A stretch of 6,281 nucleotides of DNA from assembly GCA_041557595.1 (NCBI GenBank), contig JBFFGE010000233.1, forward strand, positions 1 to 6,281. The letters run 5' to 3'. This document shows positions 1 to 6,276 of the stretch, piece after piece. This stretch comes from JAOTYV01 sp041557595 (GTDB lineage Bacteria > Pseudomonadota > Alphaproteobacteria > UBA8366). Made by a program: the position numbers and the translations under genes. The notes beneath the pieces are model-generated. The model was given only the letters and a program-made list of their open reading frames with translations, searched no databases and was not told the origin of the DNA. The number at the start of each line of letters is the position of its first letter. The first letter of the stretch is position 1.

Positions 1-52
1 CCATTCGTTCTCGACCGAGCGGCGTCAAACGGGCATTCTTGTGAATGTTCAT
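1..52 (-). CDS. IS481-family transposase, N-terminal fragment (runs off left edge)
   Basis: The ATG at 52-50 on the minus strand opens a frame reading MNIHKNARLTPLGRERM before the window ends. This is the characteristic opening of IS481-family DDE transposases (M-N-x-H-K-N/H-A-R-L-T). A purine-rich GGGAGAG ribosome-binding site sits 4 nt upstream, at 63-57. The helix-turn-helix and the DDE catalytic core would lie outside the window, so nothing can be said about whether the gene is intact. The start region is identical to the right-hand copy at 6225. Confidence 0.85.
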   Translation of the reverse strand, partial: MNIHKNARLTPLGRERM

Positions 53-117
53 TCGGCTCTCCCAAAGAGTGCTGAAGCTTGGTAACTCCAGTCTCCCCGG
101 TCAGGGCCGAATGGACA
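46..117 (-). promoter_or_regulatory. Leader inverted repeat covering the transposase start codon (left copy)
   Basis: In the IS leader, bases 117-106 (read on the minus strand) can pair with bases 57-46 in 11 of 12 positions. The second arm contains the transposase ATG at 52-50. The intervening 48 nt include the ribosome-binding site. An RNA starting upstream of the IS would contain both arms. An RNA starting inside the leader, past the first arm, would not. The complementarity is seen directly, but its role in silencing read-through transcripts is inferred from the known behaviour of IS10 and IS50 leaders. Confidence 0.45.
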
Positions 118-135
118 ACCTATCGAAAGACCACA

Positions 136-141
136 TCTAGG
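136..141. other. IS481-type target hexamer TCTAGG abutting left IS copy
   Basis: The six bases directly inside the left IS end fit NCTAGN, the hexamer that IS481 is known to target and duplicate. CTAG is rare here: I count four in the whole window, and two of them touch the IS ends. The outer copy of the duplication cannot be seen. Confidence 0.6.
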
Positions 142-158
142 CGCGACGAATTTTCATA

Positions 159-1421
159 TTACTGAGGGGTCGACTCCGTCGGCGATTCGATCGTCGCCGA
201 ACCATCGCTTCCTGAACTCGACGTGCTGCCCTTGAGCTTGTCCGGCTCAAGGGGCACATCACGACGGACCGAGCCGACCGGTCCGATCGACGGTGCGGAT
301 TCGCCGTCGACAAAAATTCGCAACCCGCCGGCATTGCCGGTCAGCAGCGACAGCCCCTCCCGGTTTGGAACGTAGTAGCGGTCGCCCTTGAATAGCACCC
401 GCGTCAGCAACAGTTCGTCGGTTTTCTTGTCCCGAACCTCAACCCAGCTATCGGCCACCGCTTCCACCATGATGCGGTTGCCGCTTTGGTTCGCGCCATA
501 GCTTCTCGGTGTCCTAGCCACCGCGCTCTCCGGCTCTGCAGGTGTTTGAAACGACGGCGGAACCGCCGCGACGGAATTGGCGGCGGGCAATTCCGCCGGC
601 GCATCCGCTGCCGTCGGAGCGGGTTCCGCTGCGGTTTCGGGCGCAGTTTCCGGCGCCGGATCCGCGATCGCCCGCGCCCGGGCACGCGCGACCGAGGCCG
701 CGATACTGGGAGGCGCAGAAACAACCGCCGGTTCCGATCTCTTGTTCGCCGGTTCCGGCACTGCCGCGACCGAGGCCTCATCCTTCTTCGTCTCGGCCAC
801 TCCGTTCGTCGATGCCTGATCTGGCGGAATGGCCTCAGACGTGTCCGCGGCGTCCGCCGTGCTGCCATCGGTGCCGGCGACGGCCGGCGGCGTCTCCCCT
901 CCGGCACTGGCCGTGTCGCCGCCTTCCACCGGAACCGCGGGCACGACTTCGGCAACCGTATCGTCGGGTGCGGAGAGATAGCTCCATGTGCCGAATATCC
1001 CGAAGGCCATAACGACCGCGACGATCAAAACCGCGCCGCTTGGAACGCCGCCCTCGGGAATCGGCGCCGGAAAATGCAAATCCGACCGCGCGTTCAGGCC
1101 ATCCACTTCCGCCTTGAACCGGGTCACGAGGTCCCGGCTGTCGAGGCCGAGATGCTCGGCATAAGTACGGACGAACCCGATGGCGTAGGTCGCGCCGGGC
1201 AACTCGTCGATGAGGCTGTCTTCGATGGCTTTGAGATAGGGATACCGTATGCGGAGAATTTGTGCGACGTAGCGCAGATCCTCGCCGCGTTCCTCCCGCC
1301 GCGCCCGCAACGCGTCGCCGACAGGTTCAAAATTGGTTTCCTGGGAAACCGGTTCGGCAGGCTCCGCCGGCGGCCGATCTTCATCGCCGCGACGGTCCAA
1401 CTTCCAAAGGTTATTCGCCAT
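159..1421 (-). CDS. rodZ: RodZ-like cytoskeletal / cell-shape protein (HTH_25 - TM - DUF4115)
   Basis: This 420-residue protein has the three-part RodZ architecture. Residues about 33-95 form a cytoplasmic helix-turn-helix of the HTH_25 type (GDALRARREERGEDL, then a tyrosine-rich helix with TYAIGFVRTYAEHLGL). Residues about 127-149 are one hydrophobic membrane segment. A Pro/Ala/Glu-rich periplasmic linker of about 160 residues follows (with the low-complexity run ARARARAIA near 245). Residues about 316-390 form a DUF4115/RodZ_C beta domain, and the tail is Ser/Thr-rich. In the known family the HTH domain binds MreB and links it to the elongation machinery; it is not a classical DNA-binding regulator. 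The start is ATG at 1421-1419 with AGGGGG about 11 nt upstream, which is long but acceptable. The stop TAA at 161-159 lies 23 bp from the left IS. The gene follows ptsP with a 129-bp gap. Older annotations would call it an HTH transcriptional regulator. Confidence 0.88.
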   Translation of the reverse strand: MANNLWKLDRRGDEDRPPAEPAEPVSQETNFEPVGDALRARREERGEDLRYVAQILRIRYPYLKAIEDSLIDELPGATYAIGFVRTYAEHLGLDSRDLVTRFKAEVDGLNARSDLHFPAPIPEGGVPSGAVLIVAVVMAFGIFGTWSYLSAPDDTVAEVVPAVPVEGGDTASAGGETPPAVAGTDGSTADAADTSEAIPPDQASTNGVAETKKDEASVAAVPEPANKRSEPAVVSAPPSIAASVARARARAIADPAPETAPETAAEPAPTAADAPAELPAANSVAAVPPSFQTPAEPESAVARTPRSYGANQSGNRIMVEAVADSWVEVRDKKTDELLLTRVLFKGDRYYVPNREGLSLLTGNAGGLRIFVDGESAPSIGPVGSVRRDVPLEPDKLKGSTSSSGSDGSATIESPTESTPQ

Positions 1422-1517
1422 CGCTGGCTTAGCCCCCTAATTCAACAGCAAGCCCGGCACGCCGTTACCCCGGCCCGGCTTAGGAAATTGCTCTGCCGAT
1501 CATTCCCCTCAGCAGGG

Positions 1518-1523
1518 ATTATA
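1518..1523 (-). promoter_or_regulatory. Candidate -10 box for rodZ
   Basis: The minus strand reads a perfect TATAAT here, inside the 129-bp gap between ptsP and rodZ and about 97 nt upstream of the rodZ ATG. The stretch around it is AT-rich compared with its surroundings. No good -35 sits at 16-18 bp (TGCAAA at 17 bp). A TTGAAA lies 25 bp upstream, which is too far. It may be a weak independent rodZ promoter, or chance in AT-rich DNA. Confidence 0.3.
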
Positions 1524-1550
1524 CACCAAACGGCGGCGAATTTGCATCTT

Positions 1551-3908
1551 TCAATCTTGCATGCAATTCGGCACTCCATGAGAACCATCACCCCGCAAAA
1601 TCCAGTTTTTAGGAATAATTTCAATTGGTGAATATTCTATTCCCTGAGAATCGGCAAAATCCCGCAGTTCGGCGCGAAGACTATGCGCCGCCGTATCCGC
1701 CATTCCGGCCATATGGGCTTCAAGTTGGCCGACATCGAGCTGTCGGATCATGTGCCGAACCGCATCGATCGCGCCCGGCGGCATCGACAGGGATCGCACG
1801 CCGATCCCGACCAGCGCCAGCGCTTCCAGGGGCTCGCCGGCCATTTCGCCACACAGGCTGAAGGGCACGCCGGCGGCGTTGCACTGGCTGACGACATCGC
1901 TCAACAATCGAAACACCGCCGGCGACAAAACGTCGTACCGTTCGTTCACCCGCGCGTTGCCGCGGTCGCAGGCGAATAGAAATTGCACCAGGTCGTTCGA
2001 CCCGATCGACAGGAAATCGACCCGCTGCAGCAACTGCGGCAGCTGCAGAAAGAGTGCGGGCACCTCCAGCATCGCGCCGACCGCGACCGAGACCGGTAAG
2101 CGGCCGCCACGCTTCTCATGGCGATCCAACTCGAAGTCGAAGAGCCGGCGCGCCGCATCGAATTCGGCGACCTCGGACACCATCGGAAACATGACACGGA
2201 GATCGCGATCCTCGGATGCCCGGATGAGCGCACGAATTTGCAGCCGCAGGATCGCTGGACGGTCCAACGCAATCCGCAGGGCGCGCCAGCCCATTGCCGG
2301 GTTTTCGTCGCCCGACGTCCGGAGATAGGGCAGCAACTTGTCGCCGCCGATATCCAGCGTCCGAAAAACCACGGGCTTACCATTCGCGCGGTCGAAGATC
2401 TCTCCATACAATTTGGTCTGCGCATCGACCCGCGGAAACTGCGCGCGGATCATGAATGGAATTTCGGTGCGGTACAGGCCGACGCCGGCCGCCCCGCTTT
2501 CGTGGAGATGATCGAGATCGATAAGCAGCCCTGCATTGATCAGCAGGGACACCGCGACGCCATCCTTGCTCGTGGCGGGCAGCGCCCGCGACGCGGCAAA
2601 GGCCGCTCGTTTCTTTTCCCGGAATTCGAGCCCCGTGACGAAACTCCGCACGACGTCGTCGCTTGGCCGGACATACGCCACGCCTTCGTCGCCGTCGACG
2701 AGCACCGGATCGAGCGGTTCGACCTTGCCGATCACCCCGCGCACATTCCCGATCACCGGAATTTCGAGCGCTTTCGCGACGATCGCCACATGGGATGCGG
2801 CGGTTCCTTCATCCAGGATCAAGGCACGAATGCGCGTCCGATCGTAGTCGAGCAGTTCCGCAGGCCCCATCGACCGCGCGATCAAGATAACGTCGTCGGG
2901 ATGATCCGTCAGGTCCGGACCGGCCTCGGCGCCATCGGTCAGATGCTGCAACAGCCGGTATGCCAAGTCGTCGAGATCGAGCAGCCGTTCGCGGATATAG
3001 GGATCGGTCACCTGGTTCATCCGGGTCCGGGTGTCGTTTTGAACCTTGGCGACCGCGGCCTCGGCGGTCAGCCCGCTCCGGATCGCCTCGCGAATTCGAC
3101 TAATCCAACCCCGGTCGTCGGCGATCATCCGGAAAGTCCGCAGGATGTCGAGCGATTCATCGCTGCCGGCAGCCGCGTTTTCATCCGCCAGCCGAGCGAC
3201 CATGCTGTCGAGAGCGATCTGCATGCCGTTCAGCGCCTGGCCCACCCGATCCAGTTCCACACGGGGATCCTCGGCGATCGTTTGGGAAATCGCGGCGCCG
3301 CGCTCGTGAATGACCGCCAGGCCGCGCGCCTGGCCGCCGTTGATGCGGCTACCCTGCAATCGCGCAGGCTCGCTGGCGGCGGTGGCCGTGCCGTCATCGG
3401 GCGACGGCAAACTCCCGCTGGCGATCAGTTCGGCGATGACCATCGCGACCGTTTCGAGCGTCTCGAGCTCTTCCTCGGTGTAGTTCCGGCGCGACTGGTT
3501 CTGCACCGTCAATACGCCGAGGACACGCCCGCCCCGCAGCAGCGGCACGCCAAGGAAGGAATGGTAAATTTCCTCGCCCGTTTCGGGGCGGTAGGCGAAG
3601 CGCGGATGCGCCTGCGCATCCGACAAGGCGAGCGGCCGGGCGGCGCCGGCGATGTCGCCGACCAGGCCTTCGCCGACCTTCAATCGGGTCCGAAACACCG
3701 CGTCCTTCCGCAGTCCTTCGGTGCTGAAGAGTACCAGCATCTCGCCCGGGCGCATGACGTAGATCGAACACACCTCGGCCACCATGCCGCGGGCGATGAT
3801 CTGCGCGATCCGGTCGAGCCTCTTTTGGGCGGACCCGCCGCGCGCCATGGCGTCGCGGAGGCGGCGCAACAACTGCCTCGACCCGACCCAATGCGTGCTG
3901 TCCGTCAT
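1551..3908 (-). CDS. ptsP: Phosphoenolpyruvate-protein phosphotransferase PtsP (enzyme I-Ntr)
   Basis: PtsP takes phosphate from PEP and passes it to NPr and on to EIIA-Ntr, a regulatory relay tied to nitrogen and potassium status. It does not itself carry sugar transport. The 785-residue protein has the whole domain set: an N-terminal GAF domain (about 15-165), an EI N-terminal helical domain (about 190-325), the swivelling phosphohistidine domain with GTAASHVAIVAKALEIP (His373), and the PEP-binding TIM barrel. The barrel shows GLYRTE (Arg480), FRTLDIGGDK, FPMVSEV, SIGSNDLVQF and the catalytic Cys686 in SLCGEMAGEP. I chose the ATG at 3908-3906; the preceding TTG at 3911 would add one residue. 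An AGG lies 3 nt before that ATG. The gene begins 67 bp after lysC ends, so co-transcription is likely. Oddity: about 26 AT-rich codons extend past the usual family end near QGIEY. Confidence 0.95.
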   Translation of the reverse strand: MTDSTHWVGSRQLLRRLRDAMARGGSAQKRLDRIAQIIARGMVAEVCSIYVMRPGEMLVLFSTEGLRKDAVFRTRLKVGEGLVGDIAGAARPLALSDAQAHPRFAYRPETGEEIYHSFLGVPLLRGGRVLGVLTVQNQSRRNYTEEELETLETVAMVIAELIASGSLPSPDDGTATAASEPARLQGSRINGGQARGLAVIHERGAAISQTIAEDPRVELDRVGQALNGMQIALDSMVARLADENAAAGSDESLDILRTFRMIADDRGWISRIREAIRSGLTAEAAVAKVQNDTRTRMNQVTDPYIRERLLDLDDLAYRLLQHLTDGAEAGPDLTDHPDDVILIARSMGPAELLDYDRTRIRALILDEGTAASHVAIVAKALEIPVIGNVRGVIGKVEPLDPVLVDGDEGVAYVRPSDDVVRSFVTGLEFREKKRAAFAASRALPATSKDGVAVSLLINAGLLIDLDHLHESGAAGVGLYRTEIPFMIRAQFPRVDAQTKLYGEIFDRANGKPVVFRTLDIGGDKLLPYLRTSGDENPAMGWRALRIALDRPAILRLQIRALIRASEDRDLRVMFPMVSEVAEFDAARRLFDFELDRHEKRGGRLPVSVAVGAMLEVPALFLQLPQLLQRVDFLSIGSNDLVQFLFACDRGNARVNERYDVLSPAVFRLLSDVVSQCNAAGVPFSLCGEMAGEPLEALALVGIGVRSLSMPPGAIDAVRHMIRQLDVGQLEAHMAGMADTAAHSLRAELRDFADSQGIEYSPIEIIPKNWILRGDGSHGVPNCMQD

Positions 3909-3975
3909 CAACCTGTCCGTTCGTCACCGGTATGTGCCGCCACGACCCCGGATTTCGCGAAACGGCGAGGATCGC

Positions 3976-5196
3976 TCAATCCGTGTCGAGACCGTAGGCG
4001 GTATGCAAGGCGCGCAGCGCCAATTCCGTATATTCCTCGGCGACCAGAACACTGATCTTGATCTCCGAGGTCGATATAACCTGGATATTAATACCCTTCT
4101 CGGCGAGCGTCTGAAACATTACCTGCGCAACGCCCGCATGGCTGCGCATTCCCACGCCGATCACCGAAATCTTGACGACATCCTGATCCGACAATATTGA
4201 ATCCCAGCCGACATCCGCCTTGATCCCGTCCATCAACTGCATCACCCGGCCGAATTCGGCCTTGGTAACGGTAAACGTCATATCGGTGTGCTTGCCGTCC
4301 GAGGAGGTACTTTGGACGATCATATCGACATTGACGCTCGCGGTCGAAAGCGGTCCGAAGATCCCCGCCGCGACGCCAGGCCGGTCCGAGACCCCCACAA
4401 GCGTGATCTTCGCCTCGTCACGGCTATAGGCTATTCCACTGACGATCTGTTTTTCCACGATTTCGCCCTCATCAACGACCAACGTGCCCGGTTCATCGGA
4501 AAAGCTGGATAGAACCTGGAGGCGAACCCCCGCGTTCATCGCCAGTTCCACCGAACGGGTTTGCAGCACCTTGGCGCCCTGCGACGCCATTTCGAGCATT
4601 TCCTCATAGGTGATGCGGCTCAATTTCCTGGCCTTCGTCACGATTCGCGGATCCGACGTATAGACGCCGTCCACATCCGTGTAGATATCGCACCGGTCCG
4701 CCTGCAACGCCGCCGCCAGGGCGACCGCGCTGGTGTCGGAACCGCCCCGTCCCAGGGTCGTGACCCGGCGGTCGGGGGCGAGCCCCTGGAAACCGGCAAG
4801 AACCGCGACCTGGCGGTCCGCGAAGCGCTGTTCGATCAAATCCGTTTCGATCGACTGGATGCGCGCCTTGCCGTGCACGTCGTCGGTCATCAGCGGGATC
4901 TGCCAGGCCAGCCAGGACCGCGCGGGAACGCCGATATCCTGGAGCGCGAGCGCCATCAGGCCGCTGGTAATTTGTTCGCCCGACGATAGCACCACATCGT
5001 ATTCGCGGGCATCGTGCAGTTTCGTGATGCCGGTGACGAATTCGATCAAGCGGTTGGTCTCTCCCGCCATCGCCGAAACCGCCACAGCCACGTCATTGCC
5101 CTGCTCATACTCCGCTTTGACGCGCTCGGCGGTGCTGCGGATGCGGTCGAGATCCGCAACCGACGTGCCCCCGAATTTCATCACAATTCGCGCCAT
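3976..5196 (-). CDS. lysC: Aspartate kinase (aspartokinase), monofunctional with two ACT domains
   Basis: LysC phosphorylates L-aspartate with ATP to give 4-aspartyl phosphate. This is the first step toward lysine and diaminopimelate, threonine, methionine and isoleucine. The 406 residues match the monofunctional class, with no homoserine dehydrogenase part. The kinase domain shows KFGGTSV at 7-13, SSGEQ at 71-75, GRGGSDTSA at 149-157 and DIYTDVDGVYTSDPR at 170-184. Two C-terminal ACT domains follow: one from about 263 (KITLVGVSDRPGVAAGIF), the other from about 341 (VKISVIGVGMRSHAGVAQVMF, then INIQVISTSEIKISVLV). These bind the feedback inhibitors lysine and/or threonine in the family. MARIVMKFGGTSV is the usual alphaproteobacterial start, so the ATG at 5196-5194 is secure even though its ribosome-binding site (GGGAT, about 8 nt upstream) is weak. 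It is divergent from ubiG and upstream of ptsP on the same strand. I see no riboswitch or leader peptide. Confidence 0.97.
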   Translation of the reverse strand: MARIVMKFGGTSVADLDRIRSTAERVKAEYEQGNDVAVAVSAMAGETNRLIEFVTGITKLHDAREYDVVLSSGEQITSGLMALALQDIGVPARSWLAWQIPLMTDDVHGKARIQSIETDLIEQRFADRQVAVLAGFQGLAPDRRVTTLGRGGSDTSAVALAAALQADRCDIYTDVDGVYTSDPRIVTKARKLSRITYEEMLEMASQGAKVLQTRSVELAMNAGVRLQVLSSFSDEPGTLVVDEGEIVEKQIVSGIAYSRDEAKITLVGVSDRPGVAAGIFGPLSTASVNVDMIVQSTSSDGKHTDMTFTVTKAEFGRVMQLMDGIKADVGWDSILSDQDVVKISVIGVGMRSHAGVAQVMFQTLAEKGINIQVISTSEIKISVLVAEEYTELALRALHTAYGLDTD

Positions 5197-5246
5197 TGGC
5201 CGCTATCCCGAATTGGCCCTTCCGCCGACTGATTCCGCCTCCAAGG

Positions 5247-5275
5247 TTGCCCCGCGAAGGCGGCGTATCCATACT
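5247..5275 (+). promoter_or_regulatory. Candidate sigma-70-type promoter for ubiG
   Basis: TTGCCC at 5247-5252 and CATACT at 5270-5275 are each 4 of 6 to consensus and lie exactly 17 bp apart. They sit in the divergent lysC/ubiG gap and would give a leader of about 50 nt before the ubiG ATG at 5333. The remaining ubiG upstream sequence is GC-rich, with no better pair that I could find. Confidence 0.35.
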
Positions 5276-5296
5276 CTGCGCGTACTGGCCACGCAA
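5268..5296 (-). promoter_or_regulatory. Weak candidate promoter for lysC-ptsP
   Basis: On the minus strand TTGCGT (5296-5291) and TATGGA (5273-5268) are spaced 17 bp, each about 3 of 6 to consensus. If real, its -10 would overlap the -10 of the ubiG candidate on the other strand, making the two promoters face to face. A lysC promoter must lie somewhere in 5197-5332 or inside ubiG; this is only the best pair I see. Confidence 0.2.
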
Positions 5297-5332
5297 GGGG
5301 CGGCGAGCGGTGACGGGCGGCACTAGGCAATC

Positions 5333-6097
5333 ATGACGGAACAAGAGACGCTACACCCGCTCGACCGGACGGTCGACGCCGCCGAAGTCGCAAAATTCGC
5401 GGCAATGGCGGAGGAATGGTGGGATCCGAACGGCAAATTTCGCCCCCTCCACAAGTTCAACCCAGTCCGCATAACCTATTTACGCGACCGGATCGCGAGC
5501 CGATTTGAGCGCGACCCCCATGGCGACGCCCCCTTCAGCGGCCTCGCCATCGCCGATATCGGTTGCGGCGGCGGTCTGCTGACCGAGCCGATGGCCCGGC
5601 TCGGCGCCACGGTCACCGGGATCGACGCCACCGAGCGAAATGTCGAGATTGCGCGCAACCACGCGCAACACATGCAGCTACCGATCGATTACCGGTTCAC
5701 CACCGCCGCCGATTTGGCGGCAACCGGCGCCCGTTTCGATGTGGTCCTCACCATGGAAGTCATTGAACATGTCGCCGACCCGTCGGCCTTCGTTGCCGAC
5801 TGCGCCCGACTGGTGCGGCCCGGCGGACTGATGTTTCTGGCAACGCTCAACCGCACCGCCAAGGCCTATCTGTTGGCGATTCTGGGCGCGGAATATGTGC
5901 TGGGTTGGCTGCCGAAGGGCACGCATGACTGGCGCCGTTTCGTCAAACCGTCGGAAATGGCCGCGGCGTTGCGCAGCGCCGGCATGCATCTGGATGAATT
6001 GTCGGGTGTGGTCTACGACCCGCTGAAGGATCGCTGGCGCGTAAGGCCGCGCGATCTCGACGTCAATTACATGGCGCTGGCGCACAAGGCTGCCTGA
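5333..6097 (+). CDS. ubiG: Ubiquinone biosynthesis O-methyltransferase UbiG
   Basis: UbiG carries out both O-methylations of ubiquinone synthesis with S-adenosylmethionine (2-polyprenyl-6-hydroxyphenol methylase and 3-demethylubiquinol 3-O-methyltransferase). The 254-residue length is normal. The family signature WWDPNGKFRPLHKFNPVR is at 29-46. The class I SAM-binding site is IADIGCGGGLLTEPMARLG at 73-91, followed by the acidic VTGID at 94-98. MEVIEHV is at 141-147, and the post-motif RPGGLMFLATLNRT is at 162-175. Residues about 174-197 (an Ala/Leu-rich helix ending GWLPKGTHDW) correspond to the region that attaches E. coli UbiG to membrane lipid. The ATG at 5333 is preceded by TAGG 5 nt upstream. 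The gene is divergent from lysC. The right IS begins 44 bp after its TGA, with no recognisable terminator between, so its transcripts probably run into the IS. Confidence 0.97.
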   Translation: MTEQETLHPLDRTVDAAEVAKFAAMAEEWWDPNGKFRPLHKFNPVRITYLRDRIASRFERDPHGDAPFSGLAIADIGCGGGLLTEPMARLGATVTGIDATERNVEIARNHAQHMQLPIDYRFTTAADLAATGARFDVVLTMEVIEHVADPSAFVADCARLVRPGGLMFLATLNRTAKAYLLAILGAEYVLGWLPKGTHDWRRFVKPSEMAAALRSAGMHLDELSGVVYDPLKDRWRVRPRDLDVNYMALAHKAA

Positions 6098-6135
6098 TCA
6101 CCCGAAGCGCATACCCCTGGCCGACCGGGCGTTTC

Positions 6136-6141
6136 CCTAGT
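6136..6141. other. IS481-type target hexamer CCTAGT abutting right IS copy
   Basis: These six bases directly precede the IS end at 6142 and fit NCTAGN. They differ from the left hexamer (TCTAGG, or CCTAGA when read in the same IS orientation), so the two insertions used different target sites. The matching outer duplicate is beyond the window. Confidence 0.6.
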
Positions 6142-6276
6142 TGTGGTCTTTCGATAGGTTGTCCATTCGGCCCTGACCGGGGAGACTGGAGTTACCAAGC
6201 TTCAGCACTCTTTGGGAGAGCCGAATGAACATTCACAAGAATGCCCGTTTGACGCCGCTCGGTCGAGAACGAATGG
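6142..6276. repeat. Perfect 135-bp inverted repeat, right arm (partner 1-135)
   Basis: This arm is complementary to 1-135 without mismatch. The last five bases of the window (6277-6281) have no counterpart because the left edge cuts the other copy first. Confidence 0.95.
6160..6231 (+). promoter_or_regulatory. Leader inverted repeat covering the transposase start codon (right copy)
   Basis: Bases 6160-6171 pair with 6220-6231 at 11 of 12 positions; the only mismatch is C6163 against A6228. The second arm contains the ATG at 6225-6227, and the ribosome-binding site GGGAGAG (6214-6220) lies at the base of the loop. A smaller nested stem is possible between CTGGAG at 6186-6191 and CTTCAG at 6200-6205, with one G-U pair. 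Transcripts entering from ubiG would carry both arms. Confidence 0.45.

Larger units (their letters stand above)
1..135 (-). mobile_element. IS481-family insertion sequence, upstream end (partial, left copy)
   Basis: This is the transposase-proximal end of an insertion sequence that continues past the left edge. Read on the minus strand it starts at 135 with TGTGGTCTTTCGATAGG, an end of the TGT type expected for IS481-family terminal inverted repeats. It has an 83-nt leader and then the transposase start at 52. All 135 bases are identical, in inverse orientation, to 6142-6276. The inner boundary is fixed at 135/136 because identity with the other copy stops there. The distal end and any target duplication lie outside the window. 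The family assignment rests on the start of the transposase, the TGT end and the abutting CTAG-containing hexamer. Confidence 0.88.
1..135. repeat. Perfect 135-bp inverted repeat, left arm (partner 6142-6276)
   Basis: Position x in this arm is complementary to position 6277 minus x in the right arm, with no mismatch over 135 bases by hand comparison. The identity ends at 135/6142, where the IS ends and unrelated flanks begin. The arms are two copies of one IS in opposite orientation, not a terminal repeat of a single element. Confidence 0.95.

Noticed and set aside
1450..1481. Imperfect hairpin (9-bp arms, one mismatch, 14-nt loop) between ptsP and rodZ as a terminator
   Set aside because: No run of T follows it on the minus strand, and GC-rich DNA gives such pairs often. 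It is too weak to call.
486..1631. Plus-strand open frame of 381 codons antisense to rodZ
   Set aside because: It is a shadow of the GC-rich, low-complexity rodZ linker. The product is extremely Arg-rich, and no ribosome-binding site or family resemblance is visible.
3909..3911. TTG as the ptsP start codon
   Set aside because: The ATG directly after it at 3908 is the more usual codon and differs by only one residue.
2118..4055. Plus-strand open frame of 645 codons antisense to ptsP
   Set aside because: It lies opposite a fully recognisable gene in GC-rich DNA, where antisense frames stay open because stop codons are rare. Its translation is Arg/His/Pro/Asp-rich, with no domain I recognise.
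5235..5263. CCGCCT/AGGCGG hairpin in the lysC leader as an attenuator or lysine riboswitch
   Set aside because: Only 6 bp pair around a 17-nt loop. There is no leader peptide with a Lys or Thr run, and the 136-bp gap lacks the multi-helix layout of a lysine riboswitch.
6098..6135. Terminator after ubiG
   Set aside because: The 38 bases contain a short CCGG-centred palindrome but no stable stem followed by T residues.
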